Source: F1-60-MAGs149 sp037133755
GTDB taxonomy: Bacteria; Actinomycetota; Thermoleophilia; Gaiellales; F1-60-MAGs149
Assembly (NCBI GenBank): GCA_037133755.1
Contig: JBAXNN010000007.1
Coordinates: forward strand, 46,381 to 110,380
DNA: 64,000 bases
Direction: 5' to 3'
Position numbers and translations under genes: made by a program. The notes under the pieces were generated by a model. It saw only the letters and a program-made list of their open reading frames with translations, had not been told where the DNA came from and ran no database searches. This document shows, one piece after another, positions 34,204 to 41,369 of this stretch (the stretch's first letter is position 1; the number at the start of each line of letters is the position of its first letter).

Positions 34204-35174
34204 TCGGTCACCCGCGGGTCGAGTTTGAAGTAGAGGAGGTCGGCGATGAAGTTCATGATGATCACCATCAGCGTCAGCAGTAGGAAGGCGCCCTGCAGCA
34301 CCGGGTAGTCGCGGTTGCCGACGCTCTCGTATATCTGCAGGCCGATGCCGGGATAGTTGAAGACCGTCTCGATCAGGATCGCGCCGCCGAGGATGAAGCC
34401 CAGCGAGAGGAAGATCAGCGTGACGATCGGCAGCATCGAGTTGCGCAAGGCGTGCTTGCGCACGATCTCCCAGTTGGACAGGCCCTTCGCTCGCGCCGTG
34501 AGGATGTAGTCCTCGCCGAGCGCCTCGAGCATGGAGGAGCGCACGATCAGCGTGTATTCGCCGAACAGCACGAGTCCGATGGTCGCGGCGGGCAGGATCA
34601 TGTGCTTGAAGCGGTCGACGAGTTCGTTCCACGTGCCGGGGTTGTTGTACGCGAGGTAGGGATCGGCGATGTCGCTCGTCGGCAGGTGCAGCGGCCCGGC
34701 GAGATAAAGGATTAGCATCAACGCAAGCCATTGGGTCGGCAGGCTGTAGAAGAGGAGCCCGCCCCAGACCACGCCCTTGTCCGACAGCGTCCCGCGTCTC
34801 CACGCGGCTAAGACACCCGTGGTGATGCCGAGCATGATCGAGAGGATCGTGCCGAGCAGGATCATCGGCACGGTGTTCTTGATCGGCTGCCAGAGCTCGT
34901 CGATGACCGGCTGCTCGGTGACGAACGACCGCCCGAGATCGCCCTTCGCCGTCTGCTCCAGGTAGATGACGTACTGCTCGGGAATCGACTTGTCGAGCCC
35001 GTACTCCTTCTTGAGGTTCTGCTTGAACTCCTCGGTGCAGCCCTGGCAGCGCAGGGCCGACGTGCGGTCACCCGGGGCGAGGCGGAACAGTACGAAGTTG
35101 AGGCTGATCGCGACGAAGATCGTGATCAGCGCGAACAACGCGCGTCGCCCGACGTACGACCAGCCTGCCCGCAT
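34200..35174 (-). CDS. peptide ABC transporter permease (DppB type)
   Basis: This 324-residue permease has six predicted helices. A large periplasmic segment after the first helix carries two Cys residues (RCQGCTEEF). The EAA loop is at about ARAKGLSNWEIVRKHALRN. Its ATG directly follows the TAG of an 11-residue mini-ORF (TAGATG). The first six codons form one arm of an 18-bp perfect stem, so its initiation is probably coupled to upstream translation. Confidence 0.92.
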   Translation of the reverse strand: MRAGWSYVGRRALFALITIFVAISLNFVLFRLAPGDRTSALRCQGCTEEFKQNLKKEYGLDKSIPEQYVIYLEQTAKGDLGRSFVTEQPVIDELWQPIKNTVPMILLGTILSIMLGITTGVLAAWRRGTLSDKGVVWGGLLFYSLPTQWLALMLILYLAGPLHLPTSDIADPYLAYNNPGTWNELVDRFKHMILPAATIGLVLFGEYTLIVRSSMLEALGEDYILTARAKGLSNWEIVRKHALRNSMLPIVTLIFLSLGFILGGAILIETVFNYPGIGLQIYESVGNRDYPVLQGAFLLLTLMVIIMNFIADLLYFKLDPRVTE

Positions 35175-35206
35175 CTAACGATCCTTGAATGCGGGCAGGC
35201 TGGTCG
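35157..35206 (-). promoter_or_regulatory. 18-bp perfect stem burying the permease start codon
   Basis: Arms 35157-35174 and 35189-35206 are perfect reverse complements with a 14-base loop. In the mRNA one arm is the start region of the DppB-type gene, including its ATG. The loop holds its AAGGAT Shine-Dalgarno and the TAG of the mini-ORF. The structure can both protect the binding-protein mRNA end and gate permease translation. Confidence 0.75.
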
Positions 35207-35210
35207 TCAT
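35175..35210 (-). CDS. 11-residue mini-ORF coupling binding protein to permease
   Basis: The ATG overlaps the binding-protein stop as TGATG. The ORF encodes MTTSLPAFKDR and ends with a TAG that abuts the DppB ATG. It runs through one arm of the 18-bp stem, so a ribosome reading it would melt the hairpin and terminate right at the permease start. This is an inferred coupling peptide. No function for the peptide itself is claimed. Confidence 0.5.
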   Translation of the reverse strand: MTTSLPAFKDR

Positions 35211-36895
35211 CAGCCGTTCTGGTGGATGATGTCCCACGGGATCTTGGACAGGCCGATCAGGAAGGGCTCGCTGAGCCCGCCCCAGTTCTTGGAGTAGGCC
35301 GCAATCGACTGCTTCTGGGCGACCCAGAGGTAGGGGAGATCCGTGTTGAGGGTGTCCTGCATCTGCCAGACGATGTCCTTGCGCTTGGCAGCGTCGAGCG
35401 TCACGCCCTGCTCCGCGTAGAGCTTGTCGTACGCCGGGTTGCAGTAGCCCGTGTCGCTCCAGCCACCAAGCTGGTTGCACAGGACGACGGAGAGCATGAA
35501 GTCCGGATCGATGTAGCCGACCCAGTCCCAGATCGCCATGTCGAAGTCCTCGTACTTCCAGTCCGGCGCACCGATCGCCTCGAAGGCGGCGGTGGAGTCG
35601 AGCTTCTTCGACGTGATCGTGATGCCGAGCTCGGCCCACGAGGTCTTGAGGATCTCGAAGAGGCGGTCGATGCCCTCGACGTTCTCGGGGGTGATGACCT
35701 CCCACTCGAACTTGGACCCGTCGGGACCGACGCGGATGCCGTCGGCGCCACGCTTGTACCCGGCGTCGTCGAGCATCTTGTTGGCAGCGGCGATGTCGTA
35801 CGCCGGCGGCTTGATGTCCGTGTTCATGTACGGCGCCGAGAGGGGCGTGAGCAGCGTCGCCGACGGCACGCCGTAGCCGGCGAGCACCGTGTCGATGATC
35901 TGCTGACGGTCGACGGCCACGTTGAGCGCCTGCTTGACCTTGGGGTCGAGCAGTTCCTTGTGGTTCTTCTTGTTCTTGTTGGAGTTGATCGGGATGTCGT
36001 AGAGGAACGACGAGTCGCCAATCTGGAGCGTGAACTTGGGATCAGCTGACCACTGTTTGGCGAGCGTCGGCGGCACCGTATCGGCCGAGTCGAGCTGACC
36101 ACCCTTGAGCGCTGCCAGCATGGCGTCGGCGTTCTGGTACACGGTGATGCCGATCGCGTCGACGTGCGGCGCGGTGCGGTAATAGCCCGGGTTCTTCTTG
36201 AGGATCGTGGTGCCCTTCTTTTCGAACTTGTCGATGAAGAACGAGCCGCCGCCAACCTGTGGGCCGTCGCCGGTGGGATCCCACTTCTTGAGGCCCTTGC
36301 CCTTGTCGCCGACGATCGGCTCGACGATGTGCTGCGGGAGGATGAAGAACTGCTGCAGCTGCGGCAGCACATTGGAGGCGGCCTTGTCGTAGGTGATCAC
36401 GACCGTCGTGTCGTCCGGTGCCTCGAGCTTCGTGGCATGCGCAAGGAACGGCGCGAGCATGGCAGCGGGGCCATCGGAGTACTTGATGATCAGGTTGCCC
36501 GTGAAGGCCGCGTCGGCCGCCGTCATCGGCTTGCCGTCGGACCACGTGGCGCCCGGGGCGAGCTTGAACGTCCAGACCTTGCCATCGGCCGAGGTCTCCC
36601 ATGAGTCGGCCCAGTCGCCGGTGATCTTGTAGTCGGCGTCGTACTGGACGAGCGTGGGGTAGGTCTCGGTCCAGAGGATGTAGGACAGTGCCGAGAAGCC
36701 CACGAAGGGGTTGATCGAGTCGGGGTACGACGTCGTACCCATGCGGAAGATGCCGCCTTCCTTCACGGGTGTGTCGCCGGTCGCCGCAGTGTTGCCGCCT
36801 CCGCCACCGCCTGGGGTTGTGGACGCGCCGCCGCCACACGCAGCCAGCACGGCCATTGTGAGCAGTAGCACTGCTCCGATGATGATCTTGCGCAT
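35210..36895 (-). CDS. peptide-binding lipoprotein of ABC transporter (SBP family 5)
   Basis: This 561-residue family 5 solute-binding protein has a lipoprotein signal peptide ending in the lipobox LAAC (C20) and a Gly/Ser/Thr-rich linker. The SBP5 hallmarks WSDGKPMTAADAAFT and an E/W-rich C-terminal lobe follow. The protein would be tethered outside the membrane and feed peptides or related amides to the permeases encoded downstream. The start MRK was chosen because the lipoprotein signal begins there, with GAGGGAGGG upstream. An ATG six codons earlier also has a Shine-Dalgarno sequence. It is paralogous to the lipoprotein at 39605-41290. Confidence 0.92.
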   Translation of the reverse strand: MRKIIIGAVLLLTMAVLAACGGGASTTPGGGGGGNTAATGDTPVKEGGIFRMGTTSYPDSINPFVGFSALSYILWTETYPTLVQYDADYKITGDWADSWETSADGKVWTFKLAPGATWSDGKPMTAADAAFTGNLIIKYSDGPAAMLAPFLAHATKLEAPDDTTVVITYDKAASNVLPQLQQFFILPQHIVEPIVGDKGKGLKKWDPTGDGPQVGGGSFFIDKFEKKGTTILKKNPGYYRTAPHVDAIGITVYQNADAMLAALKGGQLDSADTVPPTLAKQWSADPKFTLQIGDSSFLYDIPINSNKNKKNHKELLDPKVKQALNVAVDRQQIIDTVLAGYGVPSATLLTPLSAPYMNTDIKPPAYDIAAANKMLDDAGYKRGADGIRVGPDGSKFEWEVITPENVEGIDRLFEILKTSWAELGITITSKKLDSTAAFEAIGAPDWKYEDFDMAIWDWVGYIDPDFMLSVVLCNQLGGWSDTGYCNPAYDKLYAEQGVTLDAAKRKDIVWQMQDTLNTDLPYLWVAQKQSIAAYSKNWGGLSEPFLIGLSKIPWDIIHQNG

Positions 36896-36937
36896 CGAAC
36901 CCTCCCTCTCCATGGAACCCTCCTCAGGGTGCTGCGC

Positions 36938-36943
36938 AGTCTA
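36938..36943 (-). promoter_or_regulatory. -10 element TAGACT for the peptide operon
   Basis: TAGACT on the minus strand lies about 42 bases before the binding-protein ATG, leaving a leader with strong Shine-Dalgarno sequences. No clear -35 element is seen. Confidence 0.4.
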
Positions 36944-36999
36944 ACCGCTTGGTCAGGAGGTGTGTACTGGTCGAGTGATCAGCGCCGCCGCGGCTGTGC

Positions 37000-37005
37000 G
37001 AGAAT
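37000..37005 (+). promoter_or_regulatory. extended -10 element GAGAAT, leaderless
   Basis: TGC GAGAAT ends 6 bases before the GTG at 37012. The first base deviates from TANNNT, but a TGn extension is present. Confidence 0.35.
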
Positions 37006-37011
37006 CGAACG

Positions 37012-38070
37012 GTGCAGTTGGACCTTGACGTCATCTCGCTCTACGCCGAGGGCTGTGCAATTCTCGGCACGGGTGGCGGTGGCGACATCTACGTGCCGAC
37101 GCTCATCGCGCGCGAGGCACTGGCCGAATGTGGCGCTGTGCCAGTGATCGCCGCTACAGATCTGCCGGACGATGCACTGGTGCTCCCCGTCGGTGGCTGG
37201 GGCGCGCCAACGGTCTGCATCGAGAAGTTCGACTCGGGGGACGAAGGCCGGCTGCTGTGCGAGGCAGCCGAGGCGTGGTTTGGTCGCAAGGTCGATGCGC
37301 TCATGCCGTCGGAGATCGGTGGGGGAAACGGGGTGCAGTTGGTCTCCTGGTGCGCGCGGCTCGGGTTGCCGATGGTGGATGCCGACGGCATGGGCCGAGC
37401 ATTCCCCGAAGGTGACATGTGCTCCATGCATCTGATGAACGTGCCGCCCTCGCCGGGCTTTTTCGCCGACGAGCGTGGTCGCGTCGTCACGGTGACGCCC
37501 GACGATGCGCACGGCCTCGAGGTGGCGGCGCGCCAGTGTGTGATCGAGTCGGGCGGTGTCTGCGCTGGCGCCGATCACCCGATGGACGGTGCGACCGTAC
37601 GCGCCGCGACGATCCATGGCAGCGTGTCGCTGGCGCTTGCCATCGGCACAGCGCTTGAGGAGGGCGGTGTCGACGGTGTGCTCGAAGCCACGGCTGGTGT
37701 CCGCCTTGCCACGGGCAAAGTCGTGGATGTTGAGCGCCTGACGACCGACGGTTTCGCTCGCGGCGTGGTGCGGCTCGAGGGGACCGGCGACGATGCGGGG
37801 CGCTCGCTCACGATTCAGGTGCAGAACGAGAACCTGATCGCGACGGAGGGCGACCGCGTGCTCGCGTCGACGCCCGACCTGATCACGATTCTCGATGCCG
37901 GTACCGGCCGGGCTGTACCGACCGAACGCGTTCGCTACGGGCAGCGCGTCGCGATCGTCGGCATCCCGTGCGCGCCGATCTGGCGCACGCAGCGCGGCCT
38001 CGAAGTCGCCGGGCCCGAGCGCTTCGGCTATCCCGGCCCGTGGCGACCGGTCGAGGAGCTCGCACGATGA
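37012..38070 (+). CDS. DUF917 domain protein
   Basis: This 352-residue protein matches the DUF917 family, often encoded beside hydantoinase/oxoprolinase genes. Recognisable segments are ILGTGGGGDIY near the N-terminus, MPSEIGGGNG, VDADGMGRAFPE and the C-terminal VQNENLIA and TPDLITILD strands. The biochemical role is not established for most members. The gene pair suggests a partner in cleaving or handling a cyclic amide. It starts with GTG and overlaps the next gene by 4 bases (ATGA). Confidence 0.85.
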   Translation: MQLDLDVISLYAEGCAILGTGGGGDIYVPTLIAREALAECGAVPVIAATDLPDDALVLPVGGWGAPTVCIEKFDSGDEGRLLCEAAEAWFGRKVDALMPSEIGGGNGVQLVSWCARLGLPMVDADGMGRAFPEGDMCSMHLMNVPPSPGFFADERGRVVTVTPDDAHGLEVAARQCVIESGGVCAGADHPMDGATVRAATIHGSVSLALAIGTALEEGGVDGVLEATAGVRLATGKVVDVERLTTDGFARGVVRLEGTGDDAGRSLTIQVQNENLIATEGDRVLASTPDLITILDAGTGRAVPTERVRYGQRVAIVGIPCAPIWRTQRGLEVAGPERFGYPGPWRPVEELAR

Positions 38071-39581
38071 GCGATCTGCGCATCGGGATCGACGTCGGCG
38101 GCACCAACACCGACGCCGTGCTGCTCGGCCCTGACAACGCATTGCTCGCCCGCTGCAAGACGCCGACGACCGCCGACCCGCTCGACGGCATCGCGACGGC
38201 GCTGGCCGCGGTCGCGCCCGACGATCGCAGCTCGGTGGGTATGGCCGCGCTCGGCACCACCCACGCGTTGAACGCCATCCTGCGCCGCCGCGAGCTCGGC
38301 CGCGTCGCGGTGCTGCGACTCGCCGCACCGGCGACGCTGTCCGTGCCGCTCTTCGCCGACTGGCCTGCCGACCTGCGCGCGGCGATCGACGGCGGGGGCG
38401 CGATCGTGGCAGGCGGCGTGGAGATCGACGGACGGACGCACGCGCTTGACCCTGACGAGATCCGACGTGTGCTCGCGGCCTGTGGTCCGGTGGATGCCGT
38501 GGCGATCGCGGGCATTTTCTCGATGCAGGATCCCTCGCAGGAGCTCGAGGCAGCGGCGCTTGTGCGCGCCGAGCTCGGCGACGACGTCGGCATCTCGCTG
38601 GGGCACCTGGTCGGTGGAGTGGGCCTCCTGGAGCGCGAGAACGCTGCGATTCTCAATGGTGCGCTCGGCGGCGTGGCGCGTCGCGTGATCGACGGCTTCG
38701 AGCAGGCGCTCGCCGGCTGCGGCCTTGCGGCTACGCCATTCCTCACGCAGAACGACGGCACGCTGATGTCGATCGAGCAGGCACGCGAACTGCCGGTGCT
38801 GACGATTGGCGGCGGCGCGTCCAATTCGATTCGTGGCGCCGGCGTGTTGACGGGCCTGACCGACGCGCTGGTCATCGACGTGGGTGGCACCAGCACCGAC
38901 GTTGGCGCGATCAGTGGTGGCTTTCCGCGCGAGTCGGCCTTCGGCGTGGAGCTTGGCGGAGTGCAGACGAATTTCCGCATGCCCGACGTCGTCTCCGTGG
39001 CGATTGGCGGTGGCACGATCGTGCATTCGAACGGCTCGCTCGGGCCGGAGAGCGTGGGGTACCGCATCGCCAACGACGCGCGCATCTTCGGCGGTGCTGT
39101 CGAGACCCTGTCGGACCTCGCGGTCGCTGCGGGGCGCGCGACGATGGGTGATCCCGCCCTGGCAGGAGCGCCACGACCGGAGGTGCTCGCGGCCGCCGAC
39201 GCAATGGTGGCCGATGCCGTCGACCGCATGAAGCTCGTTGCGGGAGACACGCCGCTGATCGCGGTGGGCGGGGGCAGCGCGGTACTGCCCGATCAGATTC
39301 CCGGGTGCTCCGAGGTCCTGCGCCCTGCCGACTACGACGTGGCGAACGCGATCGGTGCCGCCGTCGGTCTGGTGAGTGGCGACGCCGAGCATGTGCTCGA
39401 TCTGGGAGCCGATCGTGCGGCCGGCATAGAAGCCGTGCGGGCCGATGCCGCCGAACGTGCCCGCCGCGCCGGTGCGGCCGTCGAACTCCTCGAGGTGATC
39501 CGTGTGGATGAGGTGCCGCTGGCGTACACCGATCCGCCGATGTCGCGCGTGCGCGTCAAGGTCGCCGGACCGCCCGCCTAG
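38067..39581 (+). CDS. hydantoinase/oxoprolinase family protein (HyuA-like)
   Basis: This 504-residue protein has the ASKHA-type fold with an ATP-binding DVGGTNTD (9-16), a repeat-like IDVGGTSTDVG in the second half, and GGGASNSIRGA and VGGGSAVLPD. HyuA proteins hydrolyse hydantoins or 5-oxoproline with ATP. The usual HyuB partner (about 550 aa) is absent; DUF917 takes its place. It is shorter than full HyuA (about 680 aa) because the C-terminal domain is reduced. It lies between two peptide-type binding proteins, which suggests that the imported substrate is processed here. Confidence 0.88.
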   Translation: MSDLRIGIDVGGTNTDAVLLGPDNALLARCKTPTTADPLDGIATALAAVAPDDRSSVGMAALGTTHALNAILRRRELGRVAVLRLAAPATLSVPLFADWPADLRAAIDGGGAIVAGGVEIDGRTHALDPDEIRRVLAACGPVDAVAIAGIFSMQDPSQELEAAALVRAELGDDVGISLGHLVGGVGLLERENAAILNGALGGVARRVIDGFEQALAGCGLAATPFLTQNDGTLMSIEQARELPVLTIGGGASNSIRGAGVLTGLTDALVIDVGGTSTDVGAISGGFPRESAFGVELGGVQTNFRMPDVVSVAIGGGTIVHSNGSLGPESVGYRIANDARIFGGAVETLSDLAVAAGRATMGDPALAGAPRPEVLAAADAMVADAVDRMKLVAGDTPLIAVGGGSAVLPDQIPGCSEVLRPADYDVANAIGAAVGLVSGDAEHVLDLGADRAAGIEAVRADAAERARRAGAAVELLEVIRVDEVPLAYTDPPMSRVRVKVAGPPA

Positions 39582-39604
39582 CCCTCAGCGCCGCCCACGG
39601 GTGC

Positions 39605-41290
39605 TCAGCCGGTGTGGCCGATCGTGTCCCACGGGAGCTTCGAGACGTACACGAGGTACGGCGGGGTGATGCCGCCCCATGCGCCCTTGTAGGCGCGGAT
39701 GAACTCGGACTGCGCGATGAAGATGTACGGGTGGTCGCGGTAGAGGATCTGTTGCATCTCGTGCACGATCGCCTGCCGCTTGACCGGATCCATCTCGGTC
39801 GCCTGCTGGGCGTAGAGCGCGTCGTACTCCGGATTGCAGTACCCCGTATCCGACCAGTTGCCGTACTGGTTGCACATCACCGTCGTCAGCATGAAGTCCG
39901 GGTCGATGTAGCCGATCCACGACCACATGTGGATGTCGAAATTCAGGTACTTGCCGTCCGGCGCCATCATCTCGTCCCAGGCGGCTGAGCCGTCCATCGG
40001 CTTGCCCGTTACCTCGATGCCGATCTTCTGCCAGTCGCCCTGCACGATCTCGAACTTGCGCTGCTGCCCCTGGATGTCGCTCGGCAGGATCACGTCGTAG
40101 CTCATGCGATCGCCGCTAGGCGTAAGGCGGATGCCGTCGGCGCCCTTCGGGTACCCGGCGTCGTCGAGGAGCTTGTTGGCGAGCGAGAGGTCGTACGTCT
40201 CGGGCGTGATCGTCTTGTCAAGGTACTCGCCGGCGATCGGCGTGAGGATGCTCGCTGCGGGCTCGGCGTACCCGTTGTAGACCGTCGCGATGATCTTCTC
40301 GCGATTGACGGCGTGCGCCATCGCCAGCTTCACCTGCGGGTCCAGCAACTCGCGGTGCTTCGTCTTCTTGGGATTCGAGTTGAAGCCGATGTTCACGACG
40401 TCGGGCACGAGGCCCTCGACGACCTGCACATCCGGCATCGCCTTGACCTGATCGACGAGCGTGACCGGCACCTTGTCCATGGCGTCGATCTCACCGGCCT
40501 TGAACGCACTGACCATGGCATCGGGATTCTGGTAGACGGTCATGCCGACGGCATCGAGGTGCGGCTTGGGGCCGTAGTACCCGGGGTTGCGCTCGAGCAG
40601 GGTGGTGCCCTTCTCGTCGTACTGCTTGACGGTGAAGGGACCGCCACCGACCAGGGTTCCCTCGGCCTTCATGTCCCAAGTCAGGAGCTCTTTGCCGTTG
40701 TTGCCGACGTGCTGCTCGAAGACGTGCTTCGGCAGGATGTAGAACGGCTGCAGGTTCGACAGCGCGGTCGCCTTCGGCTTGGCGAACGTCACCTCGAGCG
40801 TGAGATCATCGATCGCCTTGACGGACTGCACGCCCGCGATGTAGGCGGCCATCAGGCCGGTGGCGCCCTTCCCGAACTTCTGCACGGTCTCGAACGTCCA
40901 CACGGCATCGGCTGCGGTCAGCGGCTGGCCATCCGACCACTTGCCGGGGCGCAACGAGAACGTGTAGGTGCGGTTGTCATCGGAGACCGTCCACGATTCG
41001 GCCCAGTCGCCCGTCAACTGGTAGTTCTCGTCGTACTGGACGAGCGCTGGGTACATCTCCTGGAAGATGATGTACGAGACCTGATTCGATCCGACGAACG
41101 GGCTGATGCCGTCGGGCGGATCGGTGTAGCCGATGCGGAGAATGCCGCCGTCGACGACCTTCGCGGACGCGGTGGGTGCGTTGCCGTCACCGCCACCCGG
41201 CGTCGTGGAGGCTCCGCCGCCGCAGCCGGCAAGGACGAGGGCGAGCACGGAGAGCGCCAGCAGGGGGAGCGCGAGGCGGATCTTGATCAT
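39605..41290 (-). CDS. second peptide-binding lipoprotein (SBP family 5)
   Basis: This 561-residue lipoprotein has its lipobox at LAGC (C23) and the same layout and length as the protein at 35210-36895. Shared pieces include WSDGQPLTAADAVWTF, the GNWSDTGYCNPEYD C-terminal lobe and a DYPY-like end. No permease or ATPase genes follow, so it probably uses the transporter encoded at 31356-35174 and widens its substrate range. A leaderless -10 (TAGGCT) is 6 bases from the ATG, unlike its paralogue. Confidence 0.9.
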   Translation of the reverse strand: MIKIRLALPLLALSVLALVLAGCGGGASTTPGGGDGNAPTASAKVVDGGILRIGYTDPPDGISPFVGSNQVSYIIFQEMYPALVQYDENYQLTGDWAESWTVSDDNRTYTFSLRPGKWSDGQPLTAADAVWTFETVQKFGKGATGLMAAYIAGVQSVKAIDDLTLEVTFAKPKATALSNLQPFYILPKHVFEQHVGNNGKELLTWDMKAEGTLVGGGPFTVKQYDEKGTTLLERNPGYYGPKPHLDAVGMTVYQNPDAMVSAFKAGEIDAMDKVPVTLVDQVKAMPDVQVVEGLVPDVVNIGFNSNPKKTKHRELLDPQVKLAMAHAVNREKIIATVYNGYAEPAASILTPIAGEYLDKTITPETYDLSLANKLLDDAGYPKGADGIRLTPSGDRMSYDVILPSDIQGQQRKFEIVQGDWQKIGIEVTGKPMDGSAAWDEMMAPDGKYLNFDIHMWSWIGYIDPDFMLTTVMCNQYGNWSDTGYCNPEYDALYAQQATEMDPVKRQAIVHEMQQILYRDHPYIFIAQSEFIRAYKGAWGGITPPYLVYVSKLPWDTIGHTG

Positions 41291-41296
41291 GCAGTC

Positions 41297-41302
41297 AGCC
41301 TA
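41297..41302 (-). promoter_or_regulatory. -10 element TAGGCT, leaderless
   Basis: TAGGCT on the minus strand ends 6 bases before the ATG at 41290. Confidence 0.45.
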
Positions 41303-41354
41303 CCGCGACGTGTGGTTGTGGGCTAGGCCTGAAGAGCGTTTCTCACCGCCTCGG

Positions 41355-41360
41355 TACACT
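41355..41360 (+). promoter_or_regulatory. -10 element TACACT upstream of valS
   Basis: TACACT ends 9 bases before the valS ATG at 41370. With no Shine-Dalgarno sequence, the transcript is probably leaderless or nearly so. Confidence 0.45.
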
Positions 41361-41369
41361 GCGCCCTCA

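Noticed and set aside
41291..41369. Possible T-box leader before valS
   Set aside because: Only 79 bases separate valS from the divergent gene, with no T-box sequence and a -10 element 9 bases from the ATG.
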